From DASTSN01 sp035760665 (GTDB lineage: Bacteria > Bacteroidota > Bacteroidia > Chitinophagales > Chitinophagaceae): a DNA stretch of 64,000 nt. Below the pieces are notes generated by a model. That model worked only from the letters and a program-made list of their open reading frames with translations, was not told the DNA's origin and searched no databases. This document shows, piece by piece, positions 23,867 to 33,380 of the stretch; position 1 is the stretch's first letter; each line of letters opens with the position of its first letter. Both the position numbers and the translations under genes were made by a program. The stretch lies in the NCBI GenBank assembly GCA_035760665.1, contig DASTSN010000022.1:1-64000 (forward strand), in the 5' to 3' direction.

Positions 23867-25018
23867 CTATTTTTTTAAAACAATCCGAAATGTAGTGCCT
23901 TTACCCGGCTCGGATTGTTTCACAAAAATCTCGCCGCGGTGATACTGCTCTATGATACGTTTTGAAAGGCTGAGCCCCAGTCCCCAGCCGCGTTTCCTTG
24001 TTGTGAAACCGGGATTAAATACTTTAGTGATGTTTTGCTTACTGATGCCTTTCCCTGTATCAGACACATCAATTTCAATTACCTCATCGCCTGGTTGAAT
24101 ATCAATTGTGATAGCACCCCGGCCCTCCATCGCATCCAGGGCATTTTTTAACAGGTTTTCAATGACCCAGTCAAACAGTGGGCCGGAGATCATAGCAGGT
24201 ATTTCAGTGTGCCCGTGTGCGTTGACGGTAAAACTCACCTTATCAGTTGCCCGCTTACGGATGTATTCTACCATACTGTTGATTTGCTGCACAATGTCGT
24301 GCTGCTCCAGTTGCGGTGTGCTGCCGATTTTTCCAAACCTGTCAGATACCAGCCGCAGGCGACCCACATCTTTTTCCAGTTCCTGTACGATGGCTTCGTT
24401 ACCGGGCATTTCCCGCAACATTTCCACCCAGCCTTCAAGAGACGAAACAGGCGTACCCAACTGGTGTGCTGTCTCTTTAGCCATACCGGCCCATACCTGG
24501 TTTTGCGCCGACTGGTAACTACTGCGCAAAGCAATGATGGTGATCGCGATAAACAATCCTACAATCACTAACTGCACCAGCGGGTAGTAGCGTACTTCTT
24601 TCAACAGCAGCGACTCCCCGTAGTAATAACGGTTGCGTTGCAGTGAGTCGGCTGGGTTCACCCACTCGATCGGCTTGTTGAGCGACCGGAATGCTGCCAG
24701 TTTATTTTGTAAGTACCCGGGAGTACGAGCGATAGATGCCGAATCAAGATTCAGGTGCCCGGTGATGCTGTCATGCTCGTTGGTTTCAATGATCGGGATG
24801 GTTTTATTCTGTGTCAGGATCATGGAGGCCAGTTTCGTGTCCGCGTCGGCAGGTGAGTTAATCAGGAATTTCCCAGCCTCCACCCACTCTTCCACTTTTT
24901 GCCGTTCTTCCGCCGCAATTTTCCTGGCGAGGTATTTTGAATAAATAATTGTGCCGCTCACAATCAGTATGGCGACCAGTGCCAGAATAAAACGTCCGTT
25001 GACGATTTGCCGAAACAT
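23867..25018 (-). CDS. Membrane sensor histidine kinase
   Basis: A 383-residue histidine kinase: one N-terminal helix (about 10-28), an extracytoplasmic sensor of about 120 residues with no recognised domain, a second helix (about 145-165), then a short dimerisation part and an ATPase domain. The phosphoacceptor is in MAKETAHQLGTPVSSLEGWV, where the H-box reads ETAHQLGTP. The ATPase boxes are ENLLKNALDAMEGRG, VSDTGKGIS, FNPGFTTRKRGWGLGLSLSK. There is no HAMP and no adjacent response regulator. The glycosyltransferase gene is divergent. Confidence 0.93.
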   Translation of the reverse strand: MFRQIVNGRFILALVAILIVSGTIIYSKYLARKIAAEERQKVEEWVEAGKFLINSPADADTKLASMILTQNKTIPIIETNEHDSITGHLNLDSASIARTPGYLQNKLAAFRSLNKPIEWVNPADSLQRNRYYYGESLLLKEVRYYPLVQLVIVGLFIAITIIALRSSYQSAQNQVWAGMAKETAHQLGTPVSSLEGWVEMLREMPGNEAIVQELEKDVGRLRLVSDRFGKIGSTPQLEQHDIVQQINSMVEYIRKRATDKVSFTVNAHGHTEIPAMISGPLFDWVIENLLKNALDAMEGRGAITIDIQPGDEVIEIDVSDTGKGISKQNITKVFNPGFTTRKRGWGLGLSLSKRIIEQYHRGEIFVKQSEPGKGTTFRIVLKK

Positions 25019-25070
25019 GTTTCGAATTTAACAAGGTTCAGTTGCCTTCCCTTATTTTTGAAAAAATATT

Positions 25071-26105
25071 TTGTTTTCATTGAATAACGCTCTCCCAAAA
25101 GTATCCATTGTCATCTTAAACTGGAACGGACGTGCTTACCTGCAGCAGTTTTTGCCGGCAGTGTTTGCTTCAGGTTATGGAAATATGGAAGTGGTGGTGG
25201 CCGACAATGGCTCTGCTGACGATTCCGTGGTATTCCTGGAGCAGCAGTTCCCCCAGGTTCGCCTCATCCGGCTGCCCGAGAACTTTGGTTTTGCCAAAGG
25301 CTACAATGAGGCCTTGAAGCAGGTAACGGCTGATTATTATGTCATCCTGAATTCGGACGTGGAAGTGATGGCAGGCTGGCTAAACCCGATTATTGCATTG
25401 CTGGAAAGCCAGCATCACATCGCTGCCTGCCAGCCAAAAATACTTTCTTACCAGCATAAGCGCCTGTTTGAATATGCCGGCGGCGCCGGCGGCTGGCTGG
25501 ATAAGTATGGTTATCCTTTTGCCCGTGGACGTATTTTTGATGTGTGCGAAGAAGACCGCGGCCAATACGATCATGCTGAACCGGTTTTCTGGGCCAGCGG
25601 TGCTGCTATGGTTATACGAGCCGCTGTTTTTCATGAACTGGGCGGTTTTGATGAATATTTTTTTGCACACCAGGAAGAAATCGACCTGTGCTGGCGTCTG
25701 CAACTTGCCGGTTATACCGTGTATAGTTGTCCGCAGTCCGTGGTATACCATGTAGGTGGCGGCACCTTACCCAGGGGCAACACTTTAAAGACCTATCTCA
25801 ATTTCCGTAATAACCAGATCATGCTGTACAAAAACCTGCCGTGGTCACAAAAATGCTGGAAGATACCTTACCGGATATTGCTGGATGCGATTTCTGCATG
25901 GAAAGGTCTTCTAACCGGTGAAGCGGGGTATTTCCTGGCGATTATGCGGGCACATGCGGCCTTTGTGAAGTGGTTGTTTTTTTACCAGCACAAAAGCGTG
26001 TTTCCCCGCCAAAAAACAGGCAGGTTACAGGGATACTACCAAGGCAATCTTGTATGGCAGCATTTTATAAAAAAGAAAAAGTATTTCAGCGAAATAATTC
26101 GTTAA
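25071..26105 (+). CDS. Family 2 glycosyltransferase
   Basis: A 344-residue GT2 (GT-A fold) transferase similar to rhamnosyltransferase-type enzymes. VSIVILNWNG (about 11-20) opens the nucleotide-sugar fold, VVVADNGSADDSV and VILNSDVEVMAGW (DxD-like SDVE) follow, then FWASGAAMVIRAAVF, GGFDEYFFAHQEEIDLCWRL (catalytic ED/E region) and YHVGGGT. The donor sugar is not predictable. There is no in-frame ATG before the fold: the start must be TTG at 25071 or TTG at 25080. A TATTTTTG box at 25053-25060 puts transcription almost on these codons. Confidence 0.92.
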   Translation: MFSLNNALPKVSIVILNWNGRAYLQQFLPAVFASGYGNMEVVVADNGSADDSVVFLEQQFPQVRLIRLPENFGFAKGYNEALKQVTADYYVILNSDVEVMAGWLNPIIALLESQHHIAACQPKILSYQHKRLFEYAGGAGGWLDKYGYPFARGRIFDVCEEDRGQYDHAEPVFWASGAAMVIRAAVFHELGGFDEYFFAHQEEIDLCWRLQLAGYTVYSCPQSVVYHVGGGTLPRGNTLKTYLNFRNNQIMLYKNLPWSQKCWKIPYRILLDAISAWKGLLTGEAGYFLAIMRAHAAFVKWLFFYQHKSVFPRQKTGRLQGYYQGNLVWQHFIKKKKYFSEIIR

Positions 26106-26133
26106 GGATGTGTGCTTTTTATCAATGATACCC

Positions 26134-26141
26134 TATTTTTG
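26134..26141 (+). promoter_or_regulatory. -7-type promoter box
   Basis: TATTTTTG followed by CAGC, 17 bases before the ATG of the small membrane protein at 26159. A -33 element is not clear. Confidence 0.45.
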
Positions 26142-26158
26142 CAGCACAAAATTCCACT

Positions 26159-26383
26159 ATGGATCAGCATCAGGAATATCAACAGGAATTACAAAAAGTA
26201 CAGGACAGGGATTTTACTCACAGCTGGGTATCTTCTTCTGCATTTCTTTTTTATTTACAGGTTGCCTGCGTGGTGGCGCTAGCATTTGGTGCAGCTTACA
26301 TGCTTTATACCAAGCGTTTTGAAAAGCCCGAGGTTACCATCCAGAGCAGCACACTTTACACGCCGAAATACGAAAACAAATAA
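26159..26383 (+). CDS. Small single-helix membrane protein
   Basis: A 74-residue protein: an acidic/glutamine-rich N-terminus (MDQHQEYQQELQKVQDRDF), one membrane helix (about 27-49, FLFYLQVACVVALAFGAAYM) and a short basic then polar tail. I do not recognise it. A -7-type box lies just upstream, and the tRNA-Gly gene starts 65 bases after its stop. Confidence 0.65.
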   Translation: MDQHQEYQQELQKVQDRDFTHSWVSSSAFLFYLQVACVVALAFGAAYMLYTKRFEKPEVTIQSSTLYTPKYENK

Positions 26384-26399
26384 GGGCCTAAAAATTTTT

Positions 26400-26426
26400 T
26401 TTGAAAGGGTTCATTCTTTATTTTTG
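26400..26426 (+). promoter_or_regulatory. Promoter of tRNA-Gly
   Basis: TTTG at about 26400-26403 and TATTTTTG at 26419-26426. The spacing of 15 bases is short, but the -7 box is perfect and lies 22 bases before the mature tRNA 5' end. Confidence 0.5.
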
Positions 26427-26448
26427 CAGCCCTTTAGTTCTTTACTAT

Positions 26449-26524
<76 letters not shown>

Positions 26525-26530
26525 AGAAAG

Positions 26531-26560
26531 TCCTCTTGCCTACGGCAGAGGATTTTTTTT
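26531..26560 (+). terminator. Rho-independent terminator after tRNA-Gly
   Basis: TCCTCT-T-GCC pairs with GGC-AGAGGA (26531-26552, one bulge), followed by eight T at 26553-26560. It separates the two tRNA genes into independent units. Confidence 0.85.
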
Positions 26561-26595
26561 GGTATCAAAAGCCGTTAAGGGCCTTGCTGCCAGAT

Positions 26596-26681
26596 GCCCT
26601 GGTGGTGGAATTGGTAGACACGCAGGACTTAAAATCCTGTGGCCAGCAATGGCCGTGCGGGTTCAACTCCCGCCTGGGGCA
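26596..26681 (+). tRNA. tRNA-Leu (TAA)
   Basis: An 86-nt class II tRNA with acceptor arms GCCCTGG / CTGGGGC (two G-T pairs), GGTAGACAC D-loop, anticodon loop CTTAAAA (anticodon TAA), a long variable arm and T-loop GTTCAACTC. Discriminator A; CCA not encoded, unlike the tRNA-Gly just upstream. Confidence 0.95.
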
Positions 26682-26684
26682 CAA

Positions 26685-26712
26685 GAGCGATCAGTTTGAT
26701 CGCTCTTTTTTT
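26685..26712 (+). terminator. Rho-independent terminator after tRNA-Leu
   Basis: A perfect 9-bp stem GAGCGATCA / TGATCGCTC with loop GTT, then a T-run from 26706 to 26712 or beyond. Confidence 0.92.
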
Positions 26713-26736
26713 TGGGGCCAGTTCAGTTTTCAAGCA

Positions 26737-27450
26737 CTAATGCCGTGCCGCAATACTTGCAAAAATTGCTTCGCTTACGGCTGCAGGATCACCATCGTAA
26801 TGGTGCCCGCCGGGCAACCTGATTGTTTTGAAATTTTTCGTTGTCAGCTTGTTCAGGGGAAAATCGTTTTCATTGTCACCAAACAGCAGCAGCATATTTT
26901 TTGAAATCTTATTGATTTCGGCAGGCACACTCTCGCCGCTGCTGTTCCCAAATCCTAAAAGACCGCTTACATGCACTTCAAAATCAGTTTTGGCCGATGG
27001 CGACATTAATACGAGGTCGTTCATTTTTGCCAGCAAATCATTTCCGAAGCGGGTAACGGCAAACGGCGCCACATCGGCGCCAAAAGAATAGCCGATCAAT
27101 ATGAAATGTTTTCGCTTCCATTCCGAGAGGTAACGATTCAGCAATGAAGCAACATCGGAGGCGGTTTGTGTGGCGCTTTTTTTATGCCAGAAATAAGTAC
27201 GGGCATCCAATGCCACGACGGCATATCCCCTGTTACGAATCGTTTGGACAAACGTGCTGGAAAAACGGTTCCAGCCCCCATCGCCGGTAATATAAAAGAT
27301 GAGGGGCCTGGCAGTGTCTGCATTCGGAAACAAAGACACCGGCAGGCTGGCGGTACTTTGCTCCTGCGCCCAGGATTTATCCGCCACGCAAGAGCCTGTA
27401 AGCAGCAAGGTGTAAAGGAGCAAACGGTTTATCATTTTGTATACTGCCAT
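26737..27450 (-). CDS. AcvB/VirJ-family lysyl-phosphatidylglycerol hydrolase-like protein
   Basis: A 237-residue exported alpha/beta-hydrolase of the VirJ/AcvB family. The N-terminus is a signal sequence (MINRLLLYTLLLTGSC from residue 6; possible lipoprotein cysteine at 21, or signal peptidase I cleavage near SWAQ). Family marks: ITGDGGW (54-60), nucleophile elbow GYSFG (S122), acid region LLFGDNENDF (D192), and GGHHYDGD (about 214-221) with the catalytic histidine. AcvB of Agrobacterium removes lysine from lysyl-phosphatidylglycerol in the periplasm. Here the gene starts six bases after an mprF homologue, so the enzyme probably reverses the reaction of its neighbour. The start could be 27450 or the internal ATG at 27435. 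Confidence 0.9.
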   Translation of the reverse strand: MAVYKMINRLLLYTLLLTGSCVADKSWAQEQSTASLPVSLFPNADTARPLIFYITGDGGWNRFSSTFVQTIRNRGYAVVALDARTYFWHKKSATQTASDVASLLNRYLSEWKRKHFILIGYSFGADVAPFAVTRFGNDLLAKMNDLVLMSPSAKTDFEVHVSGLLGFGNSSGESVPAEINKISKNMLLLFGDNENDFPLNKLTTKNFKTIRLPGGHHYDGDPAAVSEAIFASIAARH

Positions 27451-27456
27451 GGCCGG

Positions 27457-30060
27457 TTATTTTGCCGCCGGCTGCATCACTTTGTTTAAAGCTGCCGGCA
27501 GTTGTAATAAATCAAAATCATTTTCGTATACCAGGTATTTGTTAACCCAGGCAGAGGCATATTTTTCTTTAAACTCCCGCAAGCCCTGGTAATGCCTGAA
27601 GCGACGTATTTTTTCATACGCATATTTTACCACCCGCTCTGCCGTACTATCCGGCTGCTGAATGCCCGACATGGGCACGAGACCGAGATTAAGATACCTG
27701 AATGTATTTGCCTGCGCATGGCGAACCAGTTCTATGAGCAACGCATCCATACACCCGCCGGGTGCATCCGCTGTCCGGCGTATCAGGTCGTACGTACATT
27801 CGCCGGGCGCAAAATCAGGGATAATTGTCATAAACGCCACCAGTCTTTCCTGGCTGTCGCGTATACCGATCACGTCCTGCTGCATAATGGCTTCCTGGTC
27901 AAAAACACCCTGGGCAAAACCCATTTCTTTTTTGTCAAACACCTGCAGCCACTCATCTGATACAGTCTTGAGTTCCTCCATCAATGCCAGCGGGTGATGG
28001 GCCTTGTAAAAAACAGTTGTATATCCTTTTTTTTGCAGGCTGTTCAGGCTGTTGCGCAGGGCTTTTTTGTCCCGCCCTTCCAAGGAGAAGGTGCTGACAT
28101 CCAGTATGGCCTCCTGCCCAATCAGGAGTTTTCGTTTTTTTAAAGCGTTAAAATAGGGCATGCTGTTTTCATCCACACGGTAGAAGGCCGTTTTCAAGCC
28201 CATTTTTTTGCAATGGTCATCAAATTCCTGTAACACCGGGATTTTATCTTCTGCTGCACAAACCGGCTCCTCCAGTACAATCGCAAAACCATTGGCAATC
28301 CGATAGGCGATAAATGCGTCGCAGGCGTCAGAGAAAAATAAAAGTTTATCCGGATTCGTTTTAAAATAATCTACCGGCGAGTTACCATAGCGTTCCAGCA
28401 GGTCTTTTGCTCTTTCCATTGCCAGGGAACGGTCGTCTTTCCTGCTATGAGGTTGCAGGTACGGGCGAATGATGGTAAACAGTAAGAAAGCCCAGGCTAC
28501 CAGTCCCAGGCCATTCATCATGTAAATGAACTCCCTGCCAAAGCGGGTGACCGGCTTCAATTCATCATCCGTTAACAATAAAAAACTTTTTGCCGAATAG
28601 GTGATTGACTGTTTCCATGTAAAATCGATGCCAAAATGCTTCACCGCCACGAAGTAAAAACCGATAAATCCGAAAATCAGCACAGATAAAAACACGAGCC
28701 CAACAGTCATCAGGCTGACCTGCAGGGTGCGGGGATGCCCCTTGATACGATATTGTTTGACTGTTGCCAGTAACACCATGATGGTAAAAGCCGCCAGGGT
28801 GGCTTCTTCATAATCCAGCGCCTTTGCTATATGACCAACCAGCGAAATCGACGCAAATACCAGTGCGATACGCCAGGCATTTCGAAGACCACGCAGCAGA
28901 AAGGCCGATGTCACAATCAGAGTAAGACCCAGAAACAACACGAGCAGATTCGACTCCTGAATTGACGAAGACGGGATAAACTCTTTCAGTATCCTGAGTC
29001 TTGCTGCAATGGGCGGGGTTACTACGGAAATGATATTTACCACTCCCAAGGCAAATACAAGTATAGCCGGGAAGAGCCGGATGAAAAGCTCTTTTCCCTT
29101 CCAGGCAAAAGAAAGAAATCCGGCAGCCAGCGGCAGCCAGAATTCGAAAAGGCGGTACAGGATTGTAATGGCCAGTGCATCAGCTGGCGAAAACCCGTAT
29201 AACCCGAGCACATACACCATCGATAATTCCACTGCGCCGAGACCACGCAGAAACGGAGAAGCGATCATCAGCAAAACCGACACAACATAGGCGATTGCCG
29301 CAATTACAAATGAAGCATGAAGCCCTAACGCCATCATAGCGATGTATACATGCAAAATCCCTGTTAATTCAACAGCCATTGAGGACATAAGCGTTCCGCC
29401 TACTTTACGGCCGGATACCGAAGCCCCAAATAATTCATCTACAGCAGGGATAACCGATGGGAACTTTCTTTGAATCAACCTGTAAAGACCAGCTTTTTGC
29501 TGCAGCGAACGGGCTATCAGCAATAACCCCAGCAGCATTACTGCCACAAAGCCCAGCCCGATCCAGGCCCCCTGAACAGCTGCACTGTTGGATATAGCAT
29601 ATAACAGCAGGGGAACCCCTATCACAAATACCGTCGCAATCCCTGCAAAAGCATAAATCGCGGATGCCTGGTGCACCTGTGTTGTAGTAACCAGTGATTT
29701 TCTGACGCGGGAAGGGATGTACCCTAAAGAGCTTACGCCACCTGCTGGCAGAAAAACACTTAACAAGTTGCGTTTTAAAAAAAGTTCGATTGCCGCAAGC
29801 CACGACAGCTTTGCCCCTACTGCCGCAAAACCGCTGACATACATAGCAGTTTGAAAAAATATGTACATCACTGTCACAAACAAACCGGCTGACAGCCACT
29901 TAGGATCAGCTTTGCGTAAATGTGGTATGATTGAAGCAAGCTCCTGGCGTTGCGACCGGAAAAAGTAAATCGCAAGCAGCAAAAGAAAAATTGCGAGGAT
30001 TTCTTTCCAGTAAATTTTTTTAATCCGCTGTTTCATCCCGCTGAAAACGGTTTTCGCCAT
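27457..30060 (-). CDS. mprF: MprF-type bifunctional aminoacyl-lipid synthase/flippase
   Basis: An 867-residue protein with the two-part MprF layout: an N-terminal multi-helix flippase half (about 15-500, with RNLLSVFLPAGGVSSLGYIPSR near 92) and a C-terminal cytosolic GNAT-fold synthase (DUF2156, about 540-850) with FFSDACDAFIAYRIANGFAI, VDENSMPYFNALKKRKLLIG and KALRNSLNSLQKKGY. MprF transfers an amino acid from tRNA to a phospholipid headgroup and flips the product to the outer leaflet, lowering surface charge. The amino acid and acceptor are not predictable; many Bacteroidota have little phosphatidylglycerol. Followed by the hydrolase gene with a six-base gap. Confidence 0.94.
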   Translation of the reverse strand: MAKTVFSGMKQRIKKIYWKEILAIFLLLLAIYFFRSQRQELASIIPHLRKADPKWLSAGLFVTVMYIFFQTAMYVSGFAAVGAKLSWLAAIELFLKRNLLSVFLPAGGVSSLGYIPSRVRKSLVTTTQVHQASAIYAFAGIATVFVIGVPLLLYAISNSAAVQGAWIGLGFVAVMLLGLLLIARSLQQKAGLYRLIQRKFPSVIPAVDELFGASVSGRKVGGTLMSSMAVELTGILHVYIAMMALGLHASFVIAAIAYVVSVLLMIASPFLRGLGAVELSMVYVLGLYGFSPADALAITILYRLFEFWLPLAAGFLSFAWKGKELFIRLFPAILVFALGVVNIISVVTPPIAARLRILKEFIPSSSIQESNLLVLFLGLTLIVTSAFLLRGLRNAWRIALVFASISLVGHIAKALDYEEATLAAFTIMVLLATVKQYRIKGHPRTLQVSLMTVGLVFLSVLIFGFIGFYFVAVKHFGIDFTWKQSITYSAKSFLLLTDDELKPVTRFGREFIYMMNGLGLVAWAFLLFTIIRPYLQPHSRKDDRSLAMERAKDLLERYGNSPVDYFKTNPDKLLFFSDACDAFIAYRIANGFAIVLEEPVCAAEDKIPVLQEFDDHCKKMGLKTAFYRVDENSMPYFNALKKRKLLIGQEAILDVSTFSLEGRDKKALRNSLNSLQKKGYTTVFYKAHHPLALMEELKTVSDEWLQVFDKKEMGFAQGVFDQEAIMQQDVIGIRDSQERLVAFMTIIPDFAPGECTYDLIRRTADAPGGCMDALLIELVRHAQANTFRYLNLGLVPMSGIQQPDSTAERVVKYAYEKIRRFRHYQGLREFKEKYASAWVNKYLVYENDFDLLQLPAALNKVMQPAAK

Positions 30061-30140
30061 GCCTGGGTATTTTATACAAAGTTAGCACGTCATTCTCGCA
30101 TCTGTTGGAACAAGAAACAGGCAATCATTAAGCTATCGTT

Positions 30141-30164
30141 AAAAAAGCCCCGTAGATACGGGGC
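30141..30164 (-). terminator. Terminator of the metal efflux operon
   Basis: GCCCCGTA / TACGGGGC (30147-30154 and 30157-30164), followed on the minus strand by a T6 run (A-run 30141-30146). It lies just beyond the pump gene stop and before mprF. Confidence 0.88.
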
Positions 30165-30216
30165 CTCAGCAGGACCAAAACCATTGACAGTAAGAACGAC
30201 CGGTCCTGCAAGAATT

Positions 30217-33200
30217 TTATTGCACCAACCCTGTTTTTTTCAGCAACTTCCGGTTGGCACGGTGGTGCATAAACTTAAAGACCATTGCGTAGATAGCCGG
30301 TAATATCAGCAAGGTTAAAATGGTTGCTGTGATCAGTCCACCGATGACCACAACCGCCAGCGGCTTTTGTGTTTCGCTGCCAATGCCATGGCTCACGGCA
30401 GCCGGCAATAAGCCAATCATCGCCATTAATGCCGTCATTACAACAGGCCGTGTACGTGATATTACGCCTTGCCTGATGGCCTGGTCAAGGGTCATCCGTT
30501 CTTCAAGATTTTTCCTGAATACAGAAATCAATATCACGCCATTCTGTATACAAACACCAAACAGGGCAATGAAACCAATACCTGCCGAAATACTAAAATT
30601 AATGCCGGTAATATGCAGCGCCAGGATACCTCCTATCAGAGCAAAAGGCACATTCATGATGGTAAGTACTGCATCTTTAACGTTACCATATGTTATAAAG
30701 AGAATCAGGAATATGACCAGCAGGCAAATCGGCACCACTCTTTCGAGTGTTTTTGTAGCACGAATCTGGTTTTCAAATTCACCATTCCAGGTCATACTAT
30801 ACCCATGGGGTAAAGGAACGGTTGCTTTTATTTTTTGCTGTGCATCGGCAATGGTGCTTCCCAGGTCACGTTCGCGTACAGAAAATTTCACGGCAATATG
30901 CCTGGTATTATTATCCCTGAAAATAAAGGCCGGACCGGTAAGGGTTTGTATAGAAGCAATTTCTTTGAGCGGCACTTTGGATCCGTCATTTGTGGGAACC
31001 ATCAGGTTTTCAATCGCAGCCTGTGTGGCCCTGTACTCCTGCTGGTAGCGAACCCGCACATCAAACTTTCGTTCTTCCTCGTACAATTGTGTAGCCGCTT
31101 TTCCACCAATCGCCATTTCTATGACCGCATTGGCATCTGCCGTATTAACCCCATAGAAAGCCATTTTTTGCTGGTCCAGTTCAATGCGGAATTCCGGTTG
31201 CCCCAGGTTTCGCAAGACGCCCAGGTCAGCAATCCCTCTTACCTTTTTAAGTTCATCCATCACGCGGTTCGCCAGGCTGTCCAGTGTATTAAAATCATGT
31301 CCAAAGATTTTGACGGCCAGTGCCGCGTTAACACCCGCCACAGCCTCCTCCACGTTATCCCTGATGGGTTGCGAGTAGTTAAAAACAATCCCCGGAAATT
31401 TTTTTAATTGCTTATCCATTTCATCAATCAGCTCATCTTCTGTAATACCTCTTTTCCACTGTTTCTTTGGCTTTAGGTCTACTTGTATCTGCACATTGAA
31501 AAAGCCCTTCGGGTCGGTTCCATCATTGGTCCGGCCTACCTGTGAGAGGGTTTGCTTGACTTCAGGGAATTTTGTCAGTACGTCTACCATTTTATCGGAA
31601 ATGCTGTTGGCTTCCGATAGTGAAACACTCATCGGCAACTCAGCTTCCACCCACAAGGCCCCTTCATCCAGCGCCGGTAAAAATTCAGATCCCAGGTATT
31701 TAAAAGAAAAAAATGAAATCACCATTATGACAAACGCAATGACCACGCTTTTTTTCTGATTCCGGTAAACAATGCCAAAGATTCGCTCAACTCCTTTTTC
31801 AAAAAACAGGACAATGGGATTGTGTTTTTCCCGTACATTTTTCCGCAATAAAATACTGGAAAGTGCGGGCACAAGCGTCAGCGTAAACAACAAAGCACCG
31901 AGCAATGCAAAACCAAGGGTATAGGCCAGCGGCGAAAACATTTTTCCTTCCACCTTTTGAAAAGAGAAAATAGGCACAAGACAGGTGATAATAATCAGTT
32001 TGGAAAAGAAAATCGCCTTTCCCATTTCTGTACCTTTTGCTTTAAACAAGCCGAGTTTAGCAAGGCGGTTGAATTTTTCCATACCCACTTCCCTGGCTTT
32101 ATGATCAAGGGCTACAAATAATCCTTCCACCATTACCACGGCACCATCGATAATAATCCCAAAATCCACTGCGCCCATTGACAGCAGGTTGGCACTCATG
32201 CCTTTTATGCGCATACAAATGAAAGCAAATAGCAAAGAGAGCGGGATGATAATGCTAACGGTAACGGTTGTGCGCCAATCGGCCATAAACAGTAGTACAA
32301 TGACTGTAACCAGGATAATCCCTTCCAGCAGGTTGTGGATAACGGTGTCCTGTGCGTAATCCATGAGAACCGTCCGGTCATAAAAAGGATCAATCTTTAC
32401 ATCTTTCGGTAAAATGGACGTGTTCAACTCGTCCACTTTCGCACGAACACGTTTCAACACCTCCGCCGGGTTTTCACCTTTGCGCATGACCACAATACCT
32501 TCTATCACGTCGTTGTTTCTGCCGCTGGCATCTGCACGGGAAACCTGGCCCAGCCGAGGCTTTCCGGATTCCACGACAGTTGCAACATTTTTCACCAATA
32601 GTGGAACCCCGTTAATTTTATTAATGATAATATTATTGATGTCATCGATATTGCGAAGCACCCCAATCCCGCGCACTACGTAGGCCTGACCGTTCCGTTC
32701 AATAACATCCCCGCCTACGTTCACATTACTTTTCGCGATGGCATTGTACACATCCAGTGACGTAAGATTATATTTATTGAGCAACTCCGGGTTCACACTG
32801 ACTTCGAATATTTTTTCTTCGCCGCCAAAGCTGTTGACATCCGCTACACCCGGCACTGATTTAAACTGGCGGTCAAGCACCCAGTTCTGGATGGTTGTCA
32901 GTTCACGTATGTTTTCTGTATTACTGCGAAGGGTATAGCGATAGATTTCTCCGGTAGGTCCATACGGCGGCTGTACATCAGGTTTTACACCATCCGGTAA
33001 ATCGGCGCCACCAAGGCGGCTCAGTACTTGCTGGCGGGCAAAGGCATCATCCACCCCGTCGTCAAAGATGATACGGATATAGCAAAGACCGAATGCTGAT
33101 GTTGTGCGGAGGTTTGATTTATTCTGTACGGAATTCAGAACGGTTTCCAGGGGTATTGTGACAAATTTTTCCACCTCCTCGGCACTACGACCAGGCCATT

Positions 33201-33363
33201 GTGCTATAATAATGATTTGTGTGTTGGTAACGTCCGGGAATGTTTCGATGGGGGTTTCTTTATAACTCCAGATACCGAGCGCCACCAGCACCGCCGTCAT
33301 AAAAAATACAAAATAGCGGTGACGCAATGAAAAATATATAATGCTCTTGATAAACTTATTCAT
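30217..33363 (-). CDS. CzcA/CusA-type RND heavy-metal efflux pump
   Basis: A 1048-residue inner-membrane RND transporter of the heavy-metal efflux class. It has the usual two 6-helix halves with large periplasmic loops. The CzcA-type proton-relay residues are in VDFGIIIDGAVVMVEG: D400, D406 and E413 match the DFG-DGA-VE signature. It starts NKFIKSIIYFSLRHRYFVFF, with ETFPDVTNTQI and WPGRSAEEVEKFVTIPLE following. The substrate (Zn/Co/Cd, or Cu/Ag) cannot be fixed by eye. Third gene of a complete tripartite operon with its terminator at 30141-30164. Confidence 0.95.
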   Translation of the reverse strand: MNKFIKSIIYFSLRHRYFVFFMTAVLVALGIWSYKETPIETFPDVTNTQIIIIAQWPGRSAEEVEKFVTIPLETVLNSVQNKSNLRTTSAFGLCYIRIIFDDGVDDAFARQQVLSRLGGADLPDGVKPDVQPPYGPTGEIYRYTLRSNTENIRELTTIQNWVLDRQFKSVPGVADVNSFGGEEKIFEVSVNPELLNKYNLTSLDVYNAIAKSNVNVGGDVIERNGQAYVVRGIGVLRNIDDINNIIINKINGVPLLVKNVATVVESGKPRLGQVSRADASGRNNDVIEGIVVMRKGENPAEVLKRVRAKVDELNTSILPKDVKIDPFYDRTVLMDYAQDTVIHNLLEGIILVTVIVLLFMADWRTTVTVSIIIPLSLLFAFICMRIKGMSANLLSMGAVDFGIIIDGAVVMVEGLFVALDHKAREVGMEKFNRLAKLGLFKAKGTEMGKAIFFSKLIIITCLVPIFSFQKVEGKMFSPLAYTLGFALLGALLFTLTLVPALSSILLRKNVREKHNPIVLFFEKGVERIFGIVYRNQKKSVVIAFVIMVISFFSFKYLGSEFLPALDEGALWVEAELPMSVSLSEANSISDKMVDVLTKFPEVKQTLSQVGRTNDGTDPKGFFNVQIQVDLKPKKQWKRGITEDELIDEMDKQLKKFPGIVFNYSQPIRDNVEEAVAGVNAALAVKIFGHDFNTLDSLANRVMDELKKVRGIADLGVLRNLGQPEFRIELDQQKMAFYGVNTADANAVIEMAIGGKAATQLYEEERKFDVRVRYQQEYRATQAAIENLMVPTNDGSKVPLKEIASIQTLTGPAFIFRDNNTRHIAVKFSVRERDLGSTIADAQQKIKATVPLPHGYSMTWNGEFENQIRATKTLERVVPICLLVIFLILFITYGNVKDAVLTIMNVPFALIGGILALHITGINFSISAGIGFIALFGVCIQNGVILISVFRKNLEERMTLDQAIRQGVISRTRPVVMTALMAMIGLLPAAVSHGIGSETQKPLAVVVIGGLITATILTLLILPAIYAMVFKFMHHRANRKLLKKTGLVQ

Positions 33364-33380
33364 ATCAGAATGTTTGGACC

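Noticed and set aside
30320..31407. Plus-strand frames up to 242 codons opposite the RND pump gene
   Set aside because: Shadow frames of a strongly conserved gene; composition is that of reverse-translated transporter sequence.
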